Below are positions 45,239 to 56,965 of a DNA stretch of 64,000 nt, piece after piece; within the stretch, counting starts at the first letter, position 1; every line of letters starts with the position of its first letter. The translations under genes were made by a program, and so were the position numbers. This stretch comes from Varroa destructor (lineage: Eukaryota; Arthropoda; Arachnida; Mesostigmata; Varroidae). The notes beneath the pieces are model-generated. The model ran no database searches. It worked only from the letters and a program-made list of their open reading frames with translations, and had not been told where the DNA came from. The stretch spans positions 63,666,179 through 63,730,178 of the forward strand of contig NW_019211454.1 of assembly GCF_002443255.2 (NCBI RefSeq). The letters are read 5' to 3'.

Positions 45239-46780
45239 TGATAAATCAATCGACAAAAAATATAAGGCTTAAATCTCGTAGTTGTGCTGTGCCCGCTGTT
45301 GGGACAAGAATCTATACCGTAACCGGCTACCTGTAGCTGGGAGCATCGTACAAAAAAAAAGTGATTAAGTAAAAAATCACTGATGAAAAAAAAAACTCAA
45401 ATGAAGAAGGATGGACTTATTTGTTGTACTCTAAAATAAAGCCAAACGATAGATAGGCAATCAAGCGAAACTGAAGATAAATGTAAATCGAAATAATAAA
45501 AATAGTTGTCATAATTAGCGTCGTTATTACGAACATAAAGAGAGCTGAAACTATATGGCAGTGATATACTCGTACGATGTTTGTCTCGCATTGTTTATTT
45601 AAAAATAAAATGACACAATAGTACACCCAGGGGCCAGTAAATAAAACACGCTCGCAATGCGAACTTTTGTTTCCTCTGGCTCGCCCTCGTTAGTGCGTAC
45701 GTACGCCTCTTTCGCGTACTATCCGCGTAACGCGTGCTATCCTGCACCGTCGATATAGCGTATGTCTAACATATACGCCAATTACAATGATGATGCATAT
45801 CAATAATGCTACAGTTGGATGAAAGCCGATCCTATAGTAAAGAACGATCTTGATCTTCTTCACAAGATACTGTCAAACCCGTTTCCAAGGGTCGAGTATT
45901 TTCCATTAACCTTCTATTTTCAATGAACATAGCATTACAAACAGACCGCGCGCTTCAAATCTCTCAAGTAGCTTCGTCGTCTGTAGCACGATAAAATAGC
46001 GTTAGAGTGTCGGCTACGATTGATTATCAAGCATAAGTAATCGTCAGCCGTTCAGTGAATATATATATATCTATGGTTTAATATTCTCGCGAGAAATGAC
46101 GAGCTTCTCGCTGCTTCTTTTAATCTATCGACAACGACGGCTGCTCCTCCTCTAGCAGCTTGGTAAGCACTAGATAGTTCGCGGCAATAAATAGTTAACC
46201 AGATTTGCCTAAAGCTCGTACGTCTGTCTGGCCTGCGTGTAAACAGCATCACGCGCCAGCGATACCCAAATTTCGATGTCACTACTACCCTCCTCTAACA
46301 GCAAAAGCGTGGACGTAAAGCTATTTCCTTCTTTCATTTGATAAAGTGACGATATACCCTCGAGCAGTGCTTGCGTGTCATGGTATAGATATGATAAACA
46401 GGAGACCAGCGGCAAAATTCAGACAACGCTCAGGCGTTTCTCTTTTCTTCAGCGAGAGTTCATCCAGATCGAACCGACTTGCCCGAACCCATTTGCTAGT
46501 AAACTTCTCACCACTGCTCGCAAGACTAAGTTGAATGTGGCGGATCGCTTTCTCTAACAAACCGCTTAACGCTCACAATATTTGCTGCCACAGCGCTAAC
46601 AGAAGGCGCAGTAACGCTTGGTTTAATTGGCAGTCATCAACTTCCAGGAGTAGCTGGCTGTTCTCGATAACCGTAAACGTATCTCCACAATCGTATATCA
46701 CTATACACGAACTGTATTATTATTGTTTTTCTTTTAATTCTTATTTTTCCGTGTGCTCGTGGGTGTGTCTTGGTGGCCAG
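45239..46780. other. Intergenic region with CpG-containing palindrome
   Basis: Includes the 12-bp palindrome GCGTACGTACGC at 45695-45706 and an AATAAA at 45604-45609 that could serve the candidate gene at 44876. Confidence 0.4.
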
Positions 46781-46787
46781 TATAAAG
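46781..46787 (+). promoter_or_regulatory. Candidate TATA box for the 47435 gene
   Basis: TATAAAG, with an initiator-like GCTCAGCAGT about 25 bases downstream (near 46803-46812). With the putative 5' UTR intron at 47140-47425 this would give a spliced leader upstream of the 226-codon gene. It is a motif match only. Confidence 0.3.
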
Positions 46788-47139
46788 TGGGTTGTAAGCC
46801 CAAGCTCAGCAGTGGAGGTGATGCATGACGTTAACTGTGCTCGTCTCGCCGTCAGTCTGTCGTTGTTAGCGGGACAGAAAGGTCGAATCAGTGACTGCAT
46901 CCTGTATCCGCCAAACTGCTAGAAGAGCCCATAGAGTGGTGCTATTCAACGAACTACAGCCAAGTAGACTGCCAAGTAGCTGTCTGTGACGTGATAGCAA
47001 ACTAAAGTAACAGCGACAATGGATACTACGACAGGTATCTATATGGACAACTGCAATAACGGATTGACTTAAGAACGCCCTCGGCAGCAGCCGTGCAACA
47101 TCCACAGAGACAGCAATCGACATTAGTACGGTTTCATTG

Positions 47140-47425
47140 GTGAGTCAGTGTACAATTTGATAAGATAGCGATTAACAGGACCGGTATTTCTCGATGCAAC
47201 GAGGATCATCGTCCACTCAATGCAGAGCTGAATGTGAACAGCTATACAAGAAAAGATCTCATATCTCCTCAAGAGAATTACTCATTCTCACTAATTTGAA
47301 ATATCGTTTATAGAACGTGTCTAAAAACTGCCTGGCTTTCCTCAACCTCGACCTCAAATCGATCACTTATTGTCTAATCTATCAGCTGAGACGCCATTAT
47401 TGCACGACGGCTTACCACTGAACAG
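47140..47425 (+). other. Putative 5' UTR intron of the 47435 gene
   Basis: The donor ATTG|GTGAGT is strong and the acceptor ACTGAACAG ends nine bases before the ATG. A 286-base intron here fits the intron sizes of this window. The acceptor lacks a long pyrimidine tract. Confidence 0.35.
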
Positions 47426-47434
47426 TAAACAAAG

Positions 47435-48115
47435 ATGGCTTCAAAATCAGTCAAAATTTGTTTATCCGTATTGGTATTAATCGGAGCTGCCGGACTTTCG
47501 TTCCTGCTCGTTGTGGCCATCGGTGGCGAGGTCGTCCGCCGAGAAGATCGGTCGGATAAAATAGCCAAAATGGTAGTACTAGGCACCGTATCCGGCACAA
47601 ATGCTGAAGCAGATGCCCGGTACCTTGTCGAAAACTATAGAAAATTTTTACGCGTTCCGAACCTAGACTTCGAGTTTGCCTACCAAAATATTATCGACAC
47701 CCGCAAACAAATGGAAATAATCATGCTACAGCTCGGCGCCCTCGCCGAAGATGACTTATCGGTAAAGCAAGTACCAGAAGAGCTTCATAATCGTGACTTC
47801 GTGTATGACAAACTGTTCACATCCCTCTCACCGGAGGGTACCAACGAGGATCCAGAAACAGAAACCGTCGTTCAGCAGTTCACGCTAATAATTGTTGATA
47901 AAAGTATTGTTGATGATGTAGTAAGACAACTAGCTACCGTAAGTGTAGGAAGTGTGAGGATGTTAACATTCGAAGCATGGCCTGCCGAAGTCAAGATCAG
48001 ATATCTGCAATCAGATGAGGACGTCTTTAAGGTGCTGAAAACGTTTGACCGGCTGGAAACCGTTAGAGGCAAGCTATGTCCTGGCAGTGAGCCCCATGAA
48101 AACATATGTTCGTGA
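47435..48115 (+). CDS. Signal-anchored protein of unknown family, single coding exon
   Basis: An uninterrupted frame of 226 codons, the longest in the window, with ATG in good context (AAAGATGG). Residues 8-30 are hydrophobic (ICLSVLVLIGAAGLSFLLVV), a signal anchor or uncleaved signal peptide with little before it, followed by basic and acidic VVRREDRSDK. The remaining roughly 195 residues are hydrophilic and acidic, with helical stretches (about 85-105) and beta-like FTLIIVDKS and VGSVRMLTFEAW segments. Two cysteines lie near the C-terminus (LCPGSEPHENICS). No catalytic motif or known family is recognised. A candidate TATA promoter, 5' UTR intron and nearby poly(A) signal make it look like an active small gene. 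Confidence 0.8.
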   Translation: MASKSVKICLSVLVLIGAAGLSFLLVVAIGGEVVRREDRSDKIAKMVVLGTVSGTNAEADARYLVENYRKFLRVPNLDFEFAYQNIIDTRKQMEIIMLQLGALAEDDLSVKQVPEELHNRDFVYDKLFTSLSPEGTNEDPETETVVQQFTLIIVDKSIVDDVVRQLATVSVGSVRMLTFEAWPAEVKIRYLQSDEDVFKVLKTFDRLETVRGKLCPGSEPHENICS

Positions 48116-48134
48116 AGTTAGTGTTTGTGTAGTA

Positions 48135-48140
48135 AATAAA
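48135..48140 (+). terminator. Poly(A) signal of the 47435 gene
   Basis: AATAAA begins 20 bases after the TGA stop and would give a very short 3' UTR. Confidence 0.55.
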
Positions 48141-51100
48141 TTATTAGTATCTATGCTAACACGTTAAACACGGAATACCATTTCACCGGGGCGTTTTAAT
48201 AGAAATCGGCCTATCGTTTTATTAGCAAATTGTAGGGGTCAAGTTGACAGATGCTTCAAAATTGCGATACTTCGCTTAACCAAGGCCTGTATTATAGCTG
48301 AACGATCGTTCCCAATTGTTTATATCAATATATATCTTAATTGCGTTGTAAATTTTAGTTTTCGCATTTTAAAATGATACTTATCGTATAGCGCAAGGGA
48401 ATAATACGGTATCCTATTATACAGATTTCATTAAGATCTTGCTGCTTTACAGCGTTACGAGCCCACGTAAAACTTACGCATTTATATAGACATACGTGGC
48501 ACGGCAGTCTAGCCAACATCTGTTTGAGACTCGTCGACTTTCTTTTTATTTCTTTTTCAGAAGCGTAGCGCCTTAGTCTGACTTTTCGATACTTAGTAAG
48601 CTCAACGGACTGTAATAGTAAATGCCGGGTTTTCCTTGTAACATGTGGCGACGGAGGCCAAAGTCGATCCAAAGGTCACCGTCGGCCTGAAGTCATATAT
48701 ACACGTAATTCGACGAATCTAGCCAGTAAACGTCAAAAAAAACAATCGACTGTTTCTAACGGTACAGCATATCCGATTATTGGCTGGCACAAATATCATG
48801 TTGTTTAGACAGAATCAGTGTTTTGGTCGTTTTCAGAAAGTATTGATTCCTCTCTTCTCGATTGGTGATAGCAGTGGTCTCCGGCCCTTTGCGCGTCAAA
48901 TTTCCACAACAGTAGATTCGTCTTAGAGAGTAAGCATTAAGCATACGAATCAACGGGCCTAAAATAGAGACTGTTGCACAACGAAATAGTACATCACAAT
49001 GGCTTTCACTTTAAAATATTAGAAGCTGTTTACTCTATTGCTGGGCCACTTTTTCGGGTATTATCACTGCCTGTTAATTGAAATTTTTAAAAATTATTTA
49101 ATCTTTCTCACAACTCGTTAGGATAAAAAAAAAAAAAGCTTTCTTCGAAAAGATTATGCAATGGTTTTGCTATTCGTATCTTATTCGGGCCTCATAGAAG
49201 GTGTGCTATTTCACCTTAGCGCCAAGAGTCGACCCTGGTTTCGCACAGTCAGTAAGTTGTGCTCTGATCAACGCGGACGAATCCTGCTGGCCAATATATC
49301 CCTTCGACCTATTCTTTTCAAGGCCAACTTCTAGAAAATCAACGTGACATCATTAAGGCAGAGTATGAACAAGGTAGCGTAAGGCTGGGGAAACTATTTT
49401 TGGTTTGGCACTAACTTTTATATTATGAATACTTAAAAATATGCTGATAATCCTGTTCTACTAGTGAACATACGATTACTCTGTTCGACATCGAAACGAA
49501 GCAAAGTTGCTTTAAAATTAAAAAACAAAATAAGCTGTTGACAAAAACAGATAATACTCTATTGTCACCTTTGACCAGATGCTCTTTCCAGAACACTCAA
49601 AACATTCGCCGATTTAGGAAGAGCTGTCGAAAAAAGCGTCGTACATGACTGGGTGCATATGACACCCTATTAGGAGCGCCCTATTATCGTGCGACTGGGT
49701 CGCATGTTCGCGTTACTCTCACACTTTTTCAACCGTACACGCATTTCCTAGCGAACCGATTGCTAAGACAACAAGAGGAATGGCTACCTTCGTGATCCTA
49801 GACATATTTCTCTTTATGTTTCTGTAATGTTTCATTGGTCATAAACATGTAGACATGCATCCTACGCGTTTATTCAATTCGAACTTGCTTATCAGTCCGG
49901 CAACCGTTGAACTTCTATTGATAATTTGCAGGAACTTTGCTTTTAAGGTAACAGCATTAAGTGAGCAGGTGCTCACGATCATCCAACAAACAGATAAATG
50001 TGTTTTTAGGATCATGATTAGTCAAGTGTTATCCATCGTCTGTCTAGCGGATGACGTGCCAGTAGCTATGTTCCGTCTCGTAATAGCCAGTTCTGAGCTT
50101 TTCTATAAAGAACACATGTACTTTAAGAGCGTTTTCAAATCCGTGCTAGGTAGCTTCGGGTCGAAATCTACATGTATAATATCAACAGATCTATATTGCA
50201 TGTATTTTTCTTTAAAATGTAAAAGATAAGGTAGGACCTAAACATATATGCGTTCGTTAAGCTTCATTAGCCAACATTGACCATTCACAGAGTGGTCCTG
50301 ATTTCCGGACCGATAATGAACACTTCGTAACAATCATAATGTTCATTATTATTTAAGCAGGGTAAATTGAATTGCTATAGATGTGTGTGTATGTTTGCGT
50401 GACCGTATCGCGCGTTGACGACATCCCATCCTTTTGACTATTCATCATCTAACAAACGAATAAAGATCTATTGTTAAACCAATCAATTTATTAGTCGCAC
50501 AAACAAAATAGGCCGTAAATCAGCCATAGAGGCGATACGCGCTGACTCACACATCAAAGTGGCCGAGTCGGCGTCCTACAGTCCCGTTGAGCAGGTCACG
50601 GTAATGCGTCATTATTTCCTGCAACGTCAACACGGGAACAGCGTTCGATCGTAACGATCCTTTCTTACTATAATTACTTTCTCTATCAAGACGGTTCATC
50701 ACAACAGGACAAGTTTCGATAGGCATGTTTTCGTCGATGAATCCGACCAGCCAGATAAAGCCTTATTTTTGGGAGAAACAAACGAAAATACGTGGGCGAA
50801 CTTGTCTAGCAGTCCGAATAACGTACTCGTATTACGGTGCATACGGCTCTTCACTGGTTCGGTAGAGTATAATACTTGCAGAGTGTTTAAATTAGTTAGG
50901 TTGGTCATGTGTACGAGTAAGCAATTTTTGTATCAGCTTACTACTCGAGCTTCAGCGGTTTTGTTAACTGAATAACCAAAAACAAAGAATAGGTTTATAA
51001 AATAATGCCAGTCATCAATGAACTGTGATCTATACGATCAATCCCGATGAAGGTCTACTATTGCTGAACAGGTTACATTAGACTCCAATATATTATTCGA

Positions 51101-53697
51101 GTTCGCTATTAATTCATCATTCTTTATATTTTGGTAGATAAGAGTGCGTGCGAGAACGATGGTGACCTGAAAGCGTTCAGTACAGTAGATACCCCATCAA
51201 TCAGCCGGCACGATTTAAGACACGGTTCTTAGTTTTTGCAGTTATGTTTCATCTTGGCTTAGTGGCAATACGTTTGTACGCCGAAGGCACTGGACTCAGC
51301 CTAAAATAAAGTAAAACATTTTACCTTTTACGAATGAATTCTCTTCTATTCAAGTTTCGGTATTAATTTTCCACGCTTAAAATAGCCGCGTCATAACTGC
51401 CACGTATGGAGAAAACACTTTTTGGACCCTGCGTACATTTCTGTCACACAGGTACATGGCAAACATCATTGCTCACTTACATTTTGGTAGGCCCGTACGT
51501 GTAGATTGTGTCTGCGTTTCAATTTATCACAGTGGCATCTACTTGGCGTTGGAAAAAATGTATCACTTCATTTTCAGCAGCTATACGTACTCCGCTTCGT
51601 ACAGTTCGAATTTCGCCCTTCGCCCCCGATATCTTCCTCCATAGTTGGTCACCTCTTTATTTAAACGAAAAAGATGATTGAACAGGAACGGTTTTTGGTG
51701 CACTTAGGCAACACTAGGCACCGCTCAGCCACCCAACTTCAATGGATTAGGACTGTTTCAATCGAATAGTTACTTTTGGTGTTCGACATCACTGCATCGA
51801 CCTAGTCTGTTTGTCCTTAACCTCTTCTACCTACTGCTTTTCCTTACCCTTCTTTTAGGGACCATCAGCATGTCCCTTGCGAATCACTCTATCCCAGCAG
51901 AAGCAACACATTAGCATTTTGATAGACACATAACACATAGGATGTAAGGCAGAACAATGCTCAATGCAGCTGTGGCAAGTTAGGCTGCGTTACTACTTTT
52001 GTTGCTGCTCCTGCTAGTGTCCTACGAAAAGACCTTGCTACAGCGAAATTAGAATAGAACTATGGTAAAGACTGTTATTTTGCTGGTCGCTGACTCGTTG
52101 ATTCGTTGCATTTGTGCCGTCGGCTTGTTGACTCGGAAAATCAACCCGTGGAAATGGACTTGTCCTGTCTGGCCGGCTTCAGCTTATTCCAATAGCCGGT
52201 AGAATAACCAGATAGTCGAATAGTGATTAACAGTTTTCTCACAAGTGACAACATGGCCGCAGTTTACTCAACGAGAAGAAGCCGACGAATCAAATGGCGG
52301 CAGGTATACATATTAACATACTACGCTTACATTCATCATCTTTTTATAGCTACATGCTTTGAAATGAGTACTACAGGTAGTGACTACTTCGGTGATCGGC
52401 TGTCTGCGTGCTTGTAAACGAAAAAATAGCGGCACTAGTGCATCAAGTGCTAGAAATCAACCGATTCGACATTTGAAAGCGCCCCTGCTAATTGCAGAAA
52501 AACTCGAATAAGAATGTTAAACTAGTTAAAGTTTCAAAAAATAGTGTGCAAGTTACATGCGTGCTTATGCCTCTCGATCAGCATGGTAATAGTGCTTTCA
52601 AAGTAAAGTAGTTTTAGGCAGATCATAGAGATCACCAATGTATACAACTTTTAAAACAACTCTTACTATTTATCATGATGTACAGGCTGAATGCAAATGT
52701 GTTAGGTCGCTATTGGAATCCGCCGTCATACTTCGACATCCCTTGACGTGCAGTAAACATGCGTTTCAAAAAAGAGAAATCGACCTGCTCCGGCCTGCAG
52801 TCGATTTTCACCACTTTCGAATTGCAATAGAGGTAGTTTCCTCCTGCCTTTTTCCCGGGGCCCCACACTTCACTCGAACCCTGGTCAACAAGTTCGTACC
52901 ATCAAAAGCTTACGATGAGGGCCTTTGGACTCATATTTCAGATGATAGTTTGGTATGGAGCCCACCTTGTTCCCCCAACATCGCTGATCCACGCCTATTG
53001 GCCTAACTAGTGAACCCTTGCAGTGTGATGGCAGGGGATTTGAGGATCGGTGCTGGGCAGCTGGGTGAAAGAATACGGGAAGATCGAAAGCTGAGAGGTG
53101 GGCAAGAAAGACGTTGGTCTGAGGAGGCCATTTGCGCTTCGCTTCATACCTCACAACGTAAAGAGAAGCTGCCGCCTGCTGGCCATTTTCCATTCCCTTC
53201 TTCTATCGGCCGTCGCGGGCCTGCTGCGTTGCTCAAACGGCCTCGCGCTATGCTGGCGAAACATTGAACAGACCGTTTGTGTGGCCAGTTACTCGGCTGG
53301 CTGCCTGATGGTTCTAAAAGACCTCTTTGGCAAAGCCGGGTTCCTCTCTCCTTTCGTTTCGTACTGAGCTTTCCCCGTTTATCTACAATCTGCTTATAGT
53401 TCTCCCGTTCTCACATATCTTTCGCATTGGTTCCTCATCCGCCTTCCTCGCTAAAAGCGTTCTGCGTCTGATCCGCGTCCTTTTCCGCCTTTTCCGAATC
53501 ACCTTCCCGTGGCCGGCGCCCACTCACCAGCTGTGGCCTGAAACAGCAACTGCAAAGCCAGCAATAACAGAGGCAAGCTGCAACAGCAACATCATTAGCT
53601 TCGGTAGCCGGTGCTGGCCCCGCTGCTGCGCCGACAATAGCGGCGGCAACTAACTTGATTTCCTAACAGTCTACTCACTTTGTTCTTCCGCGAAATC
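48141..53697. other. AT-rich intergenic DNA
   Basis: No supported gene. Short frames lack conserved features. GC content rises after about 52.8 kb toward the structured-RNA candidate. Confidence 0.45.
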
Positions 53698-53808
53698 CGG
53701 CACGAGTTGGGCCTGGTCTTAGCGCCACTTTAGCCTAGGCCGGTTTCGAGGCCCGGCAGTCGAGCTGACGTCCCTAGGCCGCCAGCTCGGCTGTCGGGAG
53801 CCGTGCCG
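53698..53808 (+). ncRNA. Candidate structured RNA, three-way junction
   Basis: An outer stem of 7 bp (53698-53704 with 53802-53808) encloses hairpin A (53710-53716 with 53735-53741, 7 bp including one G-U) and hairpin B (53752-53767 with 53783-53798, 16 consecutive pairs including two G-U). The G-U pairs would be A-C mismatches on the other strand, favouring a plus-strand RNA. GC-rich sequence makes chance folding easier. No known RNA family is recognised. Confidence 0.25.
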
Positions 53809-54054
53809 TTAACCAGGCATCGACGCCATTCTCCTTTGACCTGCGAAAAGGAAACGAAATAAAGAAGAGCTGGGGAGAGTATGAAAGGGCGGGTCCACTT
53901 TTTGTCGAAACTCCCTGGTCATTCAACACGTTGGAGTTCGAATTATAAAAAATGAGAGAAAAGAAGTGAATGGGTGGGAGTTCACTTCGATTTTCTTTTT
54001 TACTTGTGAAATGGTCGTTTCGCAGGATTCACAAGCAAGCAGGTCGTACCTGAT

Positions 54055-54069
54055 CGCAGCAGCAGCAGC
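54055..54069. repeat. (CAG)n repeat
   Basis: Five CAG/AGC units within a short open region. Confidence 0.8.
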
Positions 54070-54974
54070 GATAACTGCAGTAACAGAGGAATCAACTGCT
54101 GTATCCTTGATACAGTCCTGCCTTTATGGTTGCAATGACAGTAATGAAATAAACGGTAGGTAGCAACCTGCGCAAGAGGCTATAGGCATTAACATACTTG
54201 CTGTCCTTTTAAAAGTGCAAAGGCCAACAAGAAGGTCGCAGAACACGATACTTAAACTTTAAACAGTTAAGGTATCACTCTGCATGTTTATGAATGTAGC
54301 TTAAGGTACACATATTAATAGCATACTAAATAACCAACACGACCTTCTGATCAAAATACATACCGCTCTTAGTGTTGCTAAAAGCTCAAAGGCGACATAC
54401 AACAATGTATGATGGAAAACAAACAAACTTCGTGCTAAATTATTAAAGAGGCCTAGCAGATGGTCACTGTATTGAAATCAAGGGTCGGACGAGATTTGCG
54501 ATGTCATTCCACACAACGTTAAAAGGTAAGACTACACATTGCATTTATTGCACAATTCAATTAATTAGTCATAAAACATGTATCGGATCTAACCCAGCTG
54601 ATTATTTAGCGAAGCATGAATATCTGTCAACTAGTTGTTATTCTGGAAATGCCGCGCACCCCTACAACCAGCGAAGAGTCAATGTTGGCAGCCTCGTTCG
54701 CTGATCGCCAAGAAAGATAACACCTAGTCACAAAACGTTTCCTGTGCTTTAAATTGTTTATCCTGCACTAATCCCAGACATGCCTCCCTAACCTTATGTT
54801 TATTTGGCCAAGCATCAAGCAACAGCGGCCAAGTGTACGTTCCCCCGACTGTAACACGGCCTCATTGGTCGTGTCGTCAAACACGGAGTTATGTGGGACT
54901 CACTTTGGAGTAGGAACAAGGTTTCTTCATTTTTCTTCGCCGGGCATTTTCGCATCCCGCAGTCTCAAGAAGCC

Positions 54975-55310
54975 ATGGTAACAGATGGAACGACGACAGG
55001 CATAAGAACAACAGCAACAACGCCGAAAATAACGACGCAAGTAGTCGTGGACGAACATAAATGATTTATTATGAGAAAGGCATACTTGCGGGAAGTGCGC
55101 GCTCCCACAGTAAGTCCCACGACAGTAACGACAGCAACAACGGTGACGACGAGTGAAACGAGACAGCGAGTTGTTGATGACAAGTGAAGGACGCTAAAGT
55201 GCTTCATCGTTTGTTTCGCCACTGCTTTGCCTCTTGTGCTTGAATAACAATAATAACAGCAACAATGACAACGCAAAACAAGTAACAGCACAAACATCTA
55301 CAACACTGCA
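54975..55310 (+). repeat. AC-rich low-complexity tract encoding Thr-rich peptides
   Basis: Purine/C-asymmetric ACA, ACG and AAC triplets dominate. Two short plus-strand frames read TGIRTTATTPKITTQVVVDE and PTTVTTATTVTTSETRQRVV, and each stops just after an acidic VVDxxK-type end (55061 and 55186). They may be mucin-like exons or low-complexity coincidence. Confidence 0.35.
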
Positions 55311-56112
55311 AGCTGGGTACACGCTCGACGTTTACATGTAGCAAATAATGGTCCAACCCGTTGAGCGAACGATTCCACAGTTGTACAGGCATAACAGCAG
55401 TCAGCACGAGCGACTGAAAACGGTAACCGCAATTCTGGCAGACTCCATGATTTGACTTACGGAAGAGCTTAACAGGAGCTTGCCGTCTTAGTTCGAGAGC
55501 AAACGAAAACCAGCGCCAAGAAGTCTCATCAGCCTCGACGCCGTTCTTGACAGTCGGCTTTCCGCGAAAACTCTGAGAAAGCCGTTTTGCTTGCCAGCAG
55601 AGTAGAGAACATGTCATTCTCGGTGGCCCAAACCGAAAAGATGACAACCTCATCCGTCTTGGCCAACGAACGGCGCAAAACTGTTCCTACTTGACAGGCT
55701 TGCTCTGTCGCCAACCTACGAATCCAATTAGATTACATACGACGAGTAAAAGAGACATATCTGACATGCAATATCCTCAGCTGCTGGTGCCATTGATTCT
55801 CCGTTTTGTTCTTCTTTTGCCCCGACAGCCAGTTGGCGGTCGTCCGGAAGTGAGTAGAGGTAGCGGTGTTTATTTCGTTCGTTTGGAGCACTGTTCCCCT
55901 TATGCCGGCCTAAGTCTCGCATCTATATACCTATGTACGCACTTGACATATTTGTCGTCCGTACGAGACTTCTTCTCAATTATCGCCAAAGGTGTACCAA
56001 CTGCGAGATGACACAATCATTTTCTACAGTGGCTCACCTCGTGTACTAAGTCCAAAAATGGGAACGCACGGGGCTCGATGGTTCGTCCCTCAGCGACTGT
56101 TCTAACCCAAAT

Positions 56113-56128
56113 CAGCAGCAGCAGCAGC
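56113..56128. repeat. (CAG)5 repeat
   Basis: Five CAG units followed by CAT-CAG-CAA-TGA. One frame reads NPNQQQQQHQQ then stop. Confidence 0.85.
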
Positions 56129-56929
56129 ATCAGCAATGATGGCATGAGACAGTTAAAGGCGATATAGAAAGGCATACTCATACAAACAGGGTCGAATACT
56201 TAGGAAGAATCTCATACGTAAGCACATGCTTCACGCGGACCTATATTAGGACGTATGGTGAAAAAGAAACAGGCGTATTGCCTCGTCTATTTCTTACTGC
56301 TGGCGCGGTTTCAAAGCCAACGCACGCCATGGATTGCGGACCTGCAGCGATGCTTCCGTATTGGTATAAATAGACAACGCATTGTTTTTTATTCCGTTTT
56401 CACGCCATTTGCGGACAGTGTGTTCTTTGTTCACTCGTTTGTTCACCCCCTTCGTAGCCCGATCAGTGAATTGACTTGCCCGCCTGTTCCCCTCTTGCCG
56501 TTTCCCCGGATGTTTCCGGATCCAGATTCTGCTGCCGTCCGTTTTTCTTTTTTTTTTCGCGTCGCCGTTGTGTCCCTATGCCGACGGTCGGGCTATGCGG
56601 CTGTTACCCGGGTTCTTACGACATCACCCCTGACAGCCTGTTCCGTGGCTCCGTCTCCAGATTCCATCTGAACTCGCGAAGCCTTTATGGTGGTGGCTCG
56701 TCCAACTGACTTGCACTAGCCAAATGCCAGCTATGGCGGCGGCAGCATTCTATGTGTATAAATGAGATACTTACCTCGACAGCACTACGAGACCGACCGA
56801 ACAAGCGAAGGATGCAGCGCCATCGGCAGTGTGCAAACGTTTGCTTCTTTTGTGTCGCCAAGCAGAATCCCGGCAGAGTTGCTCTAAGTTGTTTTCTCCC
56901 GCCGCCTACGCGAATTTTGTTTCAAATAG

Positions 56930-56965
56930 TAGCACTAGTTTACCGTAGAATTCTAACTAGTGCTA
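56930..56965. repeat. Perfect 11-bp inverted repeat, 14-base loop
   Basis: TAGCACTAGTT and AACTAGTGCTA flank 14 bases. It could be a hairpin or a dimeric protein site. Confidence 0.6.

Noticed and set aside
51250..51305. tRNA-like A-box (TTGGCTTAGTGG)
   Set aside because: No B-box GGTTCGANTCC or acceptor stem follows.
55204..55653. 149-codon minus-strand frame with cysteines
   Set aside because: The composition is that expected opposite an AC-rich low-complexity tract. There are no splice sites or motifs, and plus-strand frames in the same place look equally good.
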